64,000 nucleotides of DNA from Deltaproteobacteria bacterium (lineage in GTDB: Bacteria; Myxococcota_A; Polyangia; JAAYKL01): positions 20,953-84,952 of the forward strand of contig JAFGQN010000234.1 of NCBI GenBank assembly GCA_016935665.1. Reading direction: 5' to 3'. A model generated the notes under the pieces. It worked only from the letters and a program-made list of their open reading frames with translations. It made no database searches and was not told the DNA's origin. Positions within the stretch are counted from its first letter, which is position 1. Every line of letters starts with the position of its first letter. Positions 38,681 to 47,064 of this stretch are shown piece after piece. A program made the translations under genes and the position numbers.

Positions 38681-39706
38681 GTGACCGTGGATCAAATTAC
38701 CAACCTGCAAACAGACAATAGAGTCATTTCAATTCGAAGCGCCGACAGGCTGCCTCGCAGTATTGTTTTTGACAGAGGCTTTAAAATTATCGGCACGCCG
38801 TTGGCGTTTAGAGGGAGTCGAAATCCTGGGCTCCTGTTTTTTTCCGATTTAAACATGAAAGTGCCTGCCGGCACAAAGCGCCTGATTGGCACCAACACCG
38901 TTGTTGGTTCGCTGGGAAGTCGGATGCAGCGAATGGATGCCATCGCCGTATCTTACGACCGGTCTTTCAAACTCGGCAAAATGGATTTGCGATTGCTGCC
39001 ATCGGGAATGGGACCAGGCGCTTCGCTTTTGGAAATCACCTACAACAACAGGCGAATCATTTACAGCTCCGGTCTCCGGACGACGACGCCACTCATGGGC
39101 GAGTCGATTCCGGAGATCAAATGCGAAATTTTACTGATAGATTTCGAAATGCCTGAAACAAAACCCCCTGCGCCGCGAACAATAAAACCAAGACTGATTG
39201 AATGGTACAACACCAATGTATCCAAAGTGTCCAATATATCACCTGTCGTTTTATGTGACAGCGCACCTGCCCTGTTTGATGCCTTCGCAGTATTTTCCGA
39301 AATCCCCGATGCACTGTTTGCCCACAGTAGCAGCTACAATATTCTGCGCCACACCAGCATGCAGACCAATCATTCCCATCGCATAAAACGTTTGAGCCGG
39401 GAATGGCCTAAATCGGGTGTCGTATTTGGGACCAGTCAATGGTTTTACCGTTCTGCCCATCATAAAAACGAAGCGATATTGCGGTGCTATTGCGGACCGG
39501 ACGTTCGTATTCCAATAGATACCAGTGCGTTCAGACTCGGCGAGCCGGAGCATGTGGGAGGCCTTGTACAATTTGCAAAAAAATGCGGAGCACGCACTGT
39601 GGCGTTAAGCCCGTCCGCAGGCGACGTCTGTGCTGCGGCATTTCGCAAAGCCGGCTTTGATGTTTATTTTTCCAGAATCCCGAAACAACTTAAATTACCA
39701 CTGTAA
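38681..39706 (+). CDS. Metallo-beta-lactamase/beta-CASP exonuclease relative lacking metal ligands
   Basis: 341 residues from GTG 38681. The order of elements follows the MBL/beta-CASP exonucleases of the DNA-ligase-associated and mRNA-processing type: the loop LLPSGMGPGASLLEI occupies the place of the usual PAGHxxGSA segment, NNRRIIYSSGL that of the xxYTGD strand, and the end LGEPEHVGGLVQFAKKCGAR that of the SGHAD..GL..... terminal motif. The HxHxDH motif, the later His and Asp ligands are all absent (first site reads FSDLNMKVPAG). The fold call rests on this alignment by eye. If right, the protein is a dead enzyme with a binding or regulatory role. It stands alone. Confidence 0.55.
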   Translation: MTVDQITNLQTDNRVISIRSADRLPRSIVFDRGFKIIGTPLAFRGSRNPGLLFFSDLNMKVPAGTKRLIGTNTVVGSLGSRMQRMDAIAVSYDRSFKLGKMDLRLLPSGMGPGASLLEITYNNRRIIYSSGLRTTTPLMGESIPEIKCEILLIDFEMPETKPPAPRTIKPRLIEWYNTNVSKVSNISPVVLCDSAPALFDAFAVFSEIPDALFAHSSSYNILRHTSMQTNHSHRIKRLSREWPKSGVVFGTSQWFYRSAHHKNEAILRCYCGPDVRIPIDTSAFRLGEPEHVGGLVQFAKKCGARTVALSPSAGDVCAAAFRKAGFDVYFSRIPKQLKLPL

Positions 39707-39857
39707 CAATCAGAGATTGACAAAGTCCCTGGGCCGTCTATAGATTCGTTCGTGGGAACCAATGTCACATTTGAGATGAAAAATCTCAGTTGGCGTGGGG
39801 AGCCTGGAATGTCTACAAGAGACATTAACTTGTTAATTGTTTCGAAAGGGTTGCGTC

Positions 39858-40133
39858 ATGTTAGGTGATTTAAAGGAAATGGCCATTAGCAAAGGCATGA
39901 AATTGTTGAATTCTCCGTTGGTTACCAAAGCCATGGAGAGTGAACAGGTGGGGACTATTATTGAAAAGGCAATGACGTTTCCCCTGAAAGTATCTGAAAG
40001 CATTCGATCCAAAAAAGAGATGGTGACAGCGTTCATGGAGTTGGCGAGTCAGTCGGATCTCGACGAAGTGAAGCGCGCTGTTGCCAGAGTGGAAGAAGAG
40101 TTGCACACAATCAAAAACAGCAGCGATAAGTAA
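39858..40133 (+). CDS. Small helical protein upstream of rarA
   Basis: 91 residues from ATG 39858 (AAAGGG upstream; an in-frame start at 39837 is less likely). Almost entirely helical: LGDLKEMAISKGMKLLNSPL, FPLKVSESIRSKKEM and a C-terminal coiled coil DLDEVKRAVARVEEELHTI. It resembles phasin-like or phasin-superfamily regulators in length and composition, but I do not assign it. It ends 22 bases before rarA on the same strand, so cotranscription is likely. Confidence 0.6.
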   Translation: MLGDLKEMAISKGMKLLNSPLVTKAMESEQVGTIIEKAMTFPLKVSESIRSKKEMVTAFMELASQSDLDEVKRAVARVEEELHTIKNSSDK

Positions 40134-40155
40134 ATAATTCCCTGCGTCTCTCCAA

Positions 40156-41481
40156 ATGACTGAAGACCTGTTCGGCCACGCAGCGAAAAGCGACAACCGA
40201 CTCTCCCCTCTTCCAGATCGCATGCGACCGGAGCGATTGGAAGATATTGCCGGCCAGCGACATTTACTGGGAGAAGGCCGTTTTCTTGAACGGGCCATAA
40301 AAGGAGATCGCGTTCCGTCTCTCATTTTCTGGGGACCGCCAGGTGTTGGGAAAACCACTTTAGCCCAGGTACTTGCGACACATACCGGCGCCAGATTCGT
40401 TTCATATTCCGCCGTTGGGGGGTCCATAAAGGACGTGCGGGATATTATTCACAAAGCCAAAACGGACCGAGCGCACTATCGCAAACGCACCATTTTATTC
40501 ATTGATGAGATTCACCGCTTCAACAAGGCGCAACAGGACGCTCTGTTGCCCAGCGTCGAACAGGGTGTTGTGACGCTGGTGGGAGCAACCACTGAGAATC
40601 CGTCGTTTTCTGTCGTTGCTGCATTACTGTCCCGTTGTAAAGTGCTGGAGCTCAAACCCCTTTCACCAGAAGACATTCGCCGCGTTGTCGAGCGTGCAAT
40701 CAAGGATCCGCAACGGGGCCTTGGAAATACCGATGTCTCGGTGGAAGACGACGCGTTGACGTTCCTTGCCGAAAATGCACGTGGTGACGCGCGCTACGCG
40801 CTGACGGCATTGGAGATGAGTGTGCACCACGCCATGGAAACGACGCACCGGCGGGTGGATATTGCGTGCGTGGAGGAGGCCGCCCAGGCCAAAGCGCTGC
40901 TGTATGATAAAACCGGCGAAGAACACTATAATGTGATTTCGGCATTTATAAAGAGCATGCGGGGGTCAGATCCGGACGCGGCACTGTATTGGATGTTTCG
41001 AATGCTCGAGGCGGGAGATGATCCGCTGTTCGTGTTGCGACGGATGATTATCTTTGCTTCCGAGGATATTGGGAACGCAGATCCCAGAGCATTGCAGCTG
41101 GCACTAGCTGCAGATCAGGCTTTTCAGCGATTAGGCATGCCGGAAGGCGCATATCCACTGGCACAGCTGTGCACGTATCTGGCGAGTGCGCCCAAATCGA
41201 ATGCACAAGTAAACGCAATATATGGCCCCAAAAGCGATATAAAAAAGTACGGACCGCTCCCTGTTCCCAAAAGGCTGCGCAATGCCCCAACGCCGATGAT
41301 GAAAGAAATGGGATATGGAGATGGTTACAGGTATCCCCCCAGTGAAGGTGGTTACGCCCCCGGGGAGACCTACCTCCCTGAAAAACTTTTGGGAACTGCG
41401 TACTATGAGCCCAGGGCCTCCGGTTTCGAACAGAAGATTGCTGAACACCTCTCCAACCTGAGAAATAGAAAACCGAGTTAA
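40156..41481 (+). CDS. rarA: Replication-associated recombination protein RarA (MgsA)
   Basis: 441 residues. AAA+ ATPase with Walker A GPPGVGKTTLAQ, Walker B ILFIDEIHRFNKAQQD, sensor 1 ATTENPSFSV and sensor 2 GDARYALTALEMS, followed by the tetramerisation region with DPDAALYWMFRML and SEDIGNADPRAL and the closing YLPEKLLGTAYYEP. RarA acts at stalled replication forks and binds SSB. Length and motif order equal those of the family. Preceded by the small helical protein gene. Confidence 0.96.
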   Translation: MTEDLFGHAAKSDNRLSPLPDRMRPERLEDIAGQRHLLGEGRFLERAIKGDRVPSLIFWGPPGVGKTTLAQVLATHTGARFVSYSAVGGSIKDVRDIIHKAKTDRAHYRKRTILFIDEIHRFNKAQQDALLPSVEQGVVTLVGATTENPSFSVVAALLSRCKVLELKPLSPEDIRRVVERAIKDPQRGLGNTDVSVEDDALTFLAENARGDARYALTALEMSVHHAMETTHRRVDIACVEEAAQAKALLYDKTGEEHYNVISAFIKSMRGSDPDAALYWMFRMLEAGDDPLFVLRRMIIFASEDIGNADPRALQLALAADQAFQRLGMPEGAYPLAQLCTYLASAPKSNAQVNAIYGPKSDIKKYGPLPVPKRLRNAPTPMMKEMGYGDGYRYPPSEGGYAPGETYLPEKLLGTAYYEPRASGFEQKIAEHLSNLRNRKPS

Positions 41482-41489
41482 CCTCTTTA

Positions 41490-41614
41490 TCATTCGGTTT
41501 GAATCAGTGAGAAGTCCGCCGGCAGTTCACTGACCATTTCGATGGTTCCCCCGTCGAAGCAGCACCACCGATAGATATTGCTGAAACCAGCATGACTAAC
41601 AAAGGATTGCGCAT
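41490..41614 (-). other. Short region with two competing small frames behind the EamA gene
   Basis: Just after the transporter stop (41618) an ATG at 41614 opens a 36-residue frame with a hydrophobic start (MRNPLLVMLVSAISIGGAAS) ending at 41504. A second frame, without a standard start codon, runs to 41490 and ends with a protein-like stretch YRWCCFDGGTIEMVSELPAD. AGGAGTGA lies just upstream. Either a small coupled gene with a frameshift or a remnant; not resolvable by reading. Confidence 0.25.
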
Positions 41615-41617
41615 ATA

Positions 41618-42520
41618 TCAGGTCACTCCTTTTTTTGAGTCGCCATTTTTTTTGGTTTTTACAGTCGCCAGATAAACCGCCAGAATGACAATACCGCCCC
41701 CCAATAGTTGTGTCGCCTCAAACTGTTTTTCAAATAGTAGCACTTCCCAGCCAAACGTCAGTACCGGTTGCAACAACAATGTAATTCCGGCCACGCTTGC
41801 TTTTACCAAAGGGAGGCATTGGGTAATGATGATCCAGCCAATAAAATGAGGGAAGAAACCATACGCCAGCAATGACCAGAATGCACGCGATGTCTTAAGA
41901 TGAAACGATTCACCGGAGGCGCCAAGGGCTGCAGCGAACAGCAGACCGGAACATGCGGTAAGGTACAATAGATTCACCTCGGCAGCAACTCTGTTTGGCA
42001 TTGACTGCGCTTTGCGATTGATCATTAAAAAAAAGGCGTAGCAAAAGGCAGCTAACAAACAGAGCATAATGCCCGCCAACTTATAGTCGTTTGCGCCATT
42101 TTTATCCTGAGCGATCAAATACACACCGAACAATGCCAGTGGCACTGACAAAAGAAACAATAGAGTCGGTCGCTCTTTCAAAATGAGAATGCTGAACAGA
42201 GTGACAAAAAATACCTGAAAGTTTCCCAGCAGAGTGGACAACCCGGGGCCAATGTATCCAATTGCAGTATGCCAGCTCCACAAATCGATAAAAAACAGCG
42301 CCCCCGCCAGCGAGGGCCAAATAACCGTCCAAATGCCGTGATACCAGCGTTCCTTCTTAAACACCACCATGGGCAAAAGAAATAACAGTCCAAACAGATT
42401 GCGATAAAAACCCGCTGCCAGCGCGGTTGCCTGAGAATATTTAACAAGGATGGGAGAAAAGCTGATTAACACAATTCCCACCAGCAAAAATAAAAAGGGT
42501 CTCCGCGATATGAATTCCAT
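41618..42520 (-). CDS. EamA/DMT-family inner-membrane transporter
   Basis: 300 residues with ten predicted membrane helices in two halves of five, each with the EamA pattern (first half AGFYRNLFGLLFLLPMVV and GLSTLLGNFQVFFVTLFSIL, second half SLLAYGFFPHFIGWIIITQC and VAGITLLLQPVLTFGWEVLL). DMT-family members export metabolites, amino acids or drugs; the substrate is unknown. It converges on rarA. A lysine-rich tail ends the protein. Confidence 0.88.
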   Translation of the reverse strand: MEFISRRPFLFLLVGIVLISFSPILVKYSQATALAAGFYRNLFGLLFLLPMVVFKKERWYHGIWTVIWPSLAGALFFIDLWSWHTAIGYIGPGLSTLLGNFQVFFVTLFSILILKERPTLLFLLSVPLALFGVYLIAQDKNGANDYKLAGIMLCLLAAFCYAFFLMINRKAQSMPNRVAAEVNLLYLTACSGLLFAAALGASGESFHLKTSRAFWSLLAYGFFPHFIGWIIITQCLPLVKASVAGITLLLQPVLTFGWEVLLFEKQFEATQLLGGGIVILAVYLATVKTKKNGDSKKGVT

Positions 42521-42626
42521 AAAATCAGTATTCTTTATGTGCGTCGGTCACTGAATGCGACGCCGAGGTGAACGTGTTCCAAATTTCTTGTCTTCCTGTG
42601 GCAGTTTTGGCATTCTGCAACACCAT

Positions 42627-43472
42627 ATGGCACGTAAAAGCAAAAGAAAACAAAAGAAAAGGCGAAGCACTGCAAATCAAAAACCCAAAGTCACCCTGAA
42701 CCTCGCTTCAGCGGACAAGCATGACTTATATCAGCGATCTGTCCAGGATGCAGAGGTCACGCAGACGTTTATGGATGAAATTTTTGCATCCAGACGCCCG
42801 GAACAGGCGAAAACGCTTAGGGAAGATTTTTGTGGCACTGCCCTGCTGTGCGCCAGATGGATAGAAAGCCTCGAGGGCAGAACAGCGGTTGGAATCGATT
42901 TGGACAGAGACACTCTCGATTGGGGCATTGAGAACAACATTGCACCGCTTGGTGAAGACGCCCAAAAAGTGACTCTTCTTTGTCAGGACGTACTTGAGGC
43001 AAAAACCAGGCCGGAGTTTGATATTATTGCAGCGTTCAATTTCTCCTATTTCATTTTCAAACAGCGTCGCACAATGTTGACTTACTTCAAAAGAGTTCAC
43101 AAAGCACTGAATGCAGGCGGCGTTTTCATCCTCGACCTCCACGGCGGCCCAGATGCGCAATTCAAGATGGAGGAACCCACAGACATGGGCGAATTTGATT
43201 ACGTGTGGGATCAGGATGATTTTTGTCCCATTACTCATCGCGCCCTATGTCACATTCATTTTCACTTCCGAGATGGCTCGAAAATGAAAAAAGCATTCAC
43301 ATATGACTGGCGATTTTGGACAATGCCAGAATTAAGGGATATTCTGGAAGAAGCCGGTTTCAGTCAAATTGACGCATGGTTCGACGAGGACAACGGGGAC
43401 GACGAATACGCCATTTGCGAAACCACTGAAAATATGGAAGCCTGGGTCGCTTACCTGGCCGCATGGAAGTAA
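42627..43472 (+). CDS. SAM-dependent methyltransferase with basic N-terminus
   Basis: 281 residues from ATG 42627; an in-frame ATG at 42555 would add 24 residues. The first 30 residues are strongly basic (ARKSKRKQKKRRSTANQK), perhaps for nucleic-acid contact. Motif I is degenerate but recognisable (LREDFCGTALLCARWIES), the acidic residue is in AVGIDLDRDTL, then DIIAAFNFSYFIFK and GGVFILDLHGG. An acidic tail segment (DEDNGDDEYAI) closes the fold. Target unknown. Followed after 59 bases by an unknown small protein gene on the same strand. Confidence 0.85.
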   Translation: MARKSKRKQKKRRSTANQKPKVTLNLASADKHDLYQRSVQDAEVTQTFMDEIFASRRPEQAKTLREDFCGTALLCARWIESLEGRTAVGIDLDRDTLDWGIENNIAPLGEDAQKVTLLCQDVLEAKTRPEFDIIAAFNFSYFIFKQRRTMLTYFKRVHKALNAGGVFILDLHGGPDAQFKMEEPTDMGEFDYVWDQDDFCPITHRALCHIHFHFRDGSKMKKAFTYDWRFWTMPELRDILEEAGFSQIDAWFDEDNGDDEYAICETTENMEAWVAYLAAWK

Positions 43473-43531
43473 GATGTCTCCGCTTTAGCCAATTGCAATA
43501 TTGAAATTGCAACATTGAAAGACGTGAGTTT

Positions 43532-43987
43532 ATGTCATCATTGCAATCCAAAATGCCAAACGAAAGTCGACGTCACCTTGCCGAGATGGCCAAAAGTTAT
43601 GAACCGTGGCCTCTTGGCACGAATGCGATGGTACGTATTCTGGCCTGGCCGGATTACACAAAAGCAGAACAGGTTCGAAGGGTGCTGCAGGCATCCAGTC
43701 GCCTTTTTGGTCATGACGACGCGTGTCTGTGCCTCAGATACGACGCAAGTATAGATCCACCTATCTCTCAAGTTACTGAAATCATAAATTCTCAATTACA
43801 AATGCGCCCGGAATTCCGTCTCGAATCCAAAGATATAAATATCCTGATAATTGATGATGACATTCCGCGAGACGACTGGTATCGGGTAGGACTCACCGCT
43901 TTTTGCGCAGTGGGTTTGAACGATGAAAACGAAACTATTCGCGCAGAATTTATCAGAAAACAACGGTGCGAGAAATTATTTGTTTAG
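43532..43987 (+). CDS. Conserved-looking small protein of unknown function
   Basis: 151 residues. Contains VRILAWPDYTKAEQVRRVLQ, CLCLRYDASIDPPISQVTEI and INILIIDDDIPRDDWYRVGL, which together look like a small alpha/beta domain related to a fragment of a glycosyltransferase-type Rossmann fold (the D-rich strand followed by a loss-of-position pattern). I do not assign a family. It follows the methyltransferase with the same strand and could be cotranscribed. Confidence 0.55.
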   Translation: MSSLQSKMPNESRRHLAEMAKSYEPWPLGTNAMVRILAWPDYTKAEQVRRVLQASSRLFGHDDACLCLRYDASIDPPISQVTEIINSQLQMRPEFRLESKDINILIIDDDIPRDDWYRVGLTAFCAVGLNDENETIRAEFIRKQRCEKLFV

Positions 43988-44372
43988 ATTTGAACTGTAA
44001 TTCCTGCAATATATTGATTCCGAAAAAAAGAAGGGACCGGTCCCTAAGTTGCTGAACAACCAGGGACCGGGGGGAAAAGACTACTTTGAAATTTGCAGCA
44101 TCCACAACGCAGGAGGGAGCACGAGGCTTCAGCTACGGTTTTGAATTGTCGCAGATAACATAAGCAATCTACGTGCCAAAAATTGAAATTAGTAAAAACG
44201 CAGAGAAACATTATGAAATCGGCATATTAACAGTATAATGTTTCACAAATAACAGATGAATCTTTTCAACAATGAAAAGTTCATCATTCGACTTTGCACG
44301 ATACATTGCCGAGACTATACATCAACCTGGCCGCGCACATGCGAGGAAAGAACATTTCGATTGGATATACAA
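43988..44372. other. Intergenic region with hairpin and candidate promoter
   Basis: 385 bases before the MutS-like gene. It holds the GGGACCGG repeat hairpin (44032-44070) and a TATAAT at 44234-44239 that could be a -10 box, with only a weak -35 candidate 17 bases upstream. An in-frame ATG at 44256 would extend the MutS-like protein by 39 residues. Confidence 0.45.
44032..44070. repeat. Palindrome AGGGACCGGTCCCT overlapping a longer hairpin
   Basis: Positions 44032-44045 are a perfect 14-base palindrome. Positions 44037-44045 (CCGGTCCCT) also pair with 44062-44070 (AGGGACCGG), with an inner four-pair GTTG/CAAC stem around a CTGAA loop. Two mutually exclusive structures are therefore possible. 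No T-run follows on the plus strand, so a simple terminator is doubtful; a REP-like element or a protein site is possible. Confidence 0.7.
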
Positions 44373-46175
44373 ATGAATTCTGACAGAAATACAAAGCAGA
44401 TTTTTGATGAAAAACTGGCAAAAGCAGACGCAGAACTGGAGAATCTGGCCCAAAGTTCTCAAAAATTGTCCTCATTTCGTCTTGTCGCTTTTATCGCGAT
44501 AATCATTCTGGCATCGCTATCGTCGTTTGGTGGATATATGTCCTTCTGGTGGACAGCGCTGCCCCTTGGCCTTTTTGTATTCGCGATTTTGCGCCACGAC
44601 AAAATACTAAGGAAAGAAGAACAACAAAAATGGATAAAGGAATTTTACGAAGACGGTATCAAGCGGCTGACCAATCAATGGCAGGGGAATGGCATTCACG
44701 AAGCCGATTTCAGTGACGAAAATCATTTGTACTCACGAGATCTCGATATTTTTGGCAAAGGGTCTCTGTTTGAACTCATTTGTACGGCGCAAACGGCCAG
44801 CGGCGAGCGACAACTGGCCAGGTGGTTGATGGCGCCATCGAAACGGAATGAAATCGATGCCCGACAAAAAGCAGTACAGGAACTCACAGAAGAACTTCAA
44901 TTGAGAGAAGACATCGCGGTGGCGGCACGTCGCATGCGCTCGTTGCTGAATCCTGCACGTCTCAACGAATGGGCCCTTTGTGCCCCTCAAATTTCCGAAA
45001 GGCGATTTTTTTGGTTCAGGATACTGTTCTTTCTCCTTGGCGCAGCGGCTATTGCGGCAATTGTTTCGTGCTTTTTCACTGACTTTGGTTTGGCTATTCT
45101 GGCAGGGGTCGGCATCGTGGAATGGATAATTGGCAGGATTCTGAAACCACAGCTTTCTCCAGTTCTTTTAGGTGTGGAAGGTCCGAGGCGTCAATTGAAG
45201 GTAATGAGCGACATTCTGGCCCGATATGAAAAACAATCCGTTGAATCGCCCTTGTTAAAGGAACTGAAGGCCGGCCTTTTTGTTCATGAAGTACCGGCGT
45301 CAAAAGCAACGTCTCATCTGGGACATCTGGTTGACTGGCTGGATCAGTCCCGAAATCAGGTGTTTGCGCCTGTGGCGTTTTTACTGATGTGGAGTGGTCA
45401 TTTCGCACTTTCCATTGAAAAATGGCGTCTCGAGTTTGGCAGACACATTCCCGAATGGCTGGAAGCGTCGGGAAATCTGGAAGCGCTTTGCTCTCTGGCT
45501 GGTTTTGCGTTCGAACATCCCCACTACGCCTGGCCTAATATCGTCGACGGCTCCCCCAGATTTGAAGGAACGGCGCTGGGGCACCCATTGTTATCAGAAG
45601 AAGAGTGTGTATGTAACAGCATTTCGTTATCTGAAGCCCCCCAGCTTTGGCTGGTCAGTGGCTCAAATATGTCGGGGAAGAGCACCTTTCTGAGAATAGT
45701 GGGTATCAATGCGGTTCTTGCGATGGCGGGAGGCCCTGTCTTTGGCACATCGTTGACATTAACGCCCTTTGCCATCGGCTCCACAATTCGCGTACTGGAT
45801 TCTCTGCAAAAAGGACGCTCTAAGTTTTACGCGGAAATCAGCACATTGAAACAAATTGTTGAACTGACACAGGGAGAATATCCTCTTCTCTTTTTGCTCG
45901 ATGAGATATTTCACGGCACCAATTCACACGATCGCACCATTGGCGCCCGTGCAGTCATCTCGGAGCTGGTTGCGCGAGGCGCGCTGGGACTGGTCACGAC
46001 TCACGATCTTGCACTCACCAAAATGGCGGACGAACTTGGGGACAATGCTCGAAATGTCCATTTTGACGATATGGTGAAAGACGGATTGTTGAGTTTTGAC
46101 TATACTCTCAAGGAAGGGCCTGTCACACGAAGCAATGCACTCGAACTCATGCGAAGCGTGGGTCTGAATGTTTAG
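44373..46175 (+). CDS. Membrane-anchored MutS-like ATPase
   Basis: 600 residues from ATG 44373 (preferred over 44256 because the upstream residues are not conserved-looking). Two membrane helices lie at about 35-75 and two more near 215-265, so the protein is an inner-membrane protein. The C-terminal half is a MutS domain V ATPase: Walker A LVSGSNMSGKSTFLR (about 427-440), the GRSKFYAEI signature, Walker B LFLLDEIFHGTNSHDR and TTHDLALTKMAD. There is no mismatch-recognition domain or N-terminal DNA-clamp, so it is not a mismatch-repair MutS. Such membrane MutS-like proteins are widespread and of unknown role. Confidence 0.85.
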   Translation: MNSDRNTKQIFDEKLAKADAELENLAQSSQKLSSFRLVAFIAIIILASLSSFGGYMSFWWTALPLGLFVFAILRHDKILRKEEQQKWIKEFYEDGIKRLTNQWQGNGIHEADFSDENHLYSRDLDIFGKGSLFELICTAQTASGERQLARWLMAPSKRNEIDARQKAVQELTEELQLREDIAVAARRMRSLLNPARLNEWALCAPQISERRFFWFRILFFLLGAAAIAAIVSCFFTDFGLAILAGVGIVEWIIGRILKPQLSPVLLGVEGPRRQLKVMSDILARYEKQSVESPLLKELKAGLFVHEVPASKATSHLGHLVDWLDQSRNQVFAPVAFLLMWSGHFALSIEKWRLEFGRHIPEWLEASGNLEALCSLAGFAFEHPHYAWPNIVDGSPRFEGTALGHPLLSEEECVCNSISLSEAPQLWLVSGSNMSGKSTFLRIVGINAVLAMAGGPVFGTSLTLTPFAIGSTIRVLDSLQKGRSKFYAEISTLKQIVELTQGEYPLLFLLDEIFHGTNSHDRTIGARAVISELVARGALGLVTTHDLALTKMADELGDNARNVHFDDMVKDGLLSFDYTLKEGPVTRSNALELMRSVGLNV

Positions 46176-46337
46176 CATTCCTTGAAATATACTTCGACAA
46201 AACATAGCATTTTCCATAAAATCGCCTTTTATACTGGAAGCTCAAATAAAACGAACTATAATTCACCATCAGAGCATAAGTATCTGTAGGCATTTTGGTT
46301 TGAGTTCACTGGATGACGTCAACTGAACGGAGAGCAA

Positions 46338-46715
46338 ATGAACACGAATGGGACTCGAATACTCGTTCTGGATGATGAGCTGTCAATTCGGGAAAGTCTA
46401 TCGGATTTCCTTGAAGATTTTGACTTTCAGGTTAATTCGGCAGAAACCGCCGAATCCGCGCTGGAAATACTTAAAAATAAAGAAATAGATGTCGCCATCG
46501 TGGATATGCGGCTACCCGGAATCGATGGCAACTCATTTATTGTCCAGGCACACACACTAAGCCCCGGTACAAAATTTATCATCCATACCGGATCTGTAAA
46601 TTACCATATGACTCAGGAAGTCCGCAAAGTAGGTGTCATGGAAGACTTCGTTTTTCTAAAACCAATCGGAAACCTGATGACGTTTGTAGATGCCATCCAG
46701 CGTCTGACGAAGTAA
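46338..46715 (+). CDS. Single-domain response regulator
   Basis: 125 residues. Complete receiver: LVLDDELSIRESL acidic pair, phospho-Asp in VAIVDMRLPGIDG, Thr in FIIHTGSV and Lys in FLKPIGNLM. No output domain, so it acts by protein contact, like CheY or a phosphorelay shuttle. Candidate partners are the three kinases of this window, none adjacent. A possible -10 TATAAT lies at 46256-46261. Confidence 0.92.
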   Translation: MNTNGTRILVLDDELSIRESLSDFLEDFDFQVNSAETAESALEILKNKEIDVAIVDMRLPGIDGNSFIVQAHTLSPGTKFIIHTGSVNYHMTQEVRKVGVMEDFVFLKPIGNLMTFVDAIQRLTK

Positions 46716-46800
46716 ACCGTTTTTTTTAATTTTCTCATACCGCTGTTGTGAAGTCTGGTGATATACCTCACTGCCAAAGGGGGCTTGTACCGGAGCCAGA

Positions 46801-47046
46801 ATGGAATTCAAAATTCAACTGCAAAGAGACCCGCAACAACTGTTTCAAAAAATCCGAAACGTATCCAAAAACAAAATGGAAATCATTGGAGATGTTTCAG
46901 GTGGTCAATTTCAAGGGATGTTCTGTGGTGATTATAAATTGCTGGGAAAAACCGCCAGCATTCGGATTCAGCAGAAACCTGCATATATCAGCTGGAAAAT
47001 TGTCCAAAAGGGCATTGATTATCTGGGTCGGCCTTCAAACTCATAA
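46801..47046 (+). CDS. Small conserved protein, unknown function
   Basis: 81 residues. EIIGDVSGGQFQGMFCGDYK, followed by ASIRIQQKPAYISWKIVQKG, fits a small beta-rich pattern (GDxxGGxFxGxxxGxYxxxGxxxxIxIxxKPxxxxWxxVxxxL) that I associate with short conserved proteins of deltaproteobacterial genomes. No catalytic residues are visible. Sits between the single receiver and the BrkB gene. Confidence 0.6.
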   Translation: MEFKIQLQRDPQQLFQKIRNVSKNKMEIIGDVSGGQFQGMFCGDYKLLGKTASIRIQQKPAYISWKIVQKGIDYLGRPSNS

Positions 47047-47064
47047 TCCATCCCAAAACACCCG

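Noticed and set aside
44373..46175. Mismatch-repair MutS
   Set aside because: No mismatch-recognition or clamp domains, and membrane helices are present; only the ATPase domain is shared.
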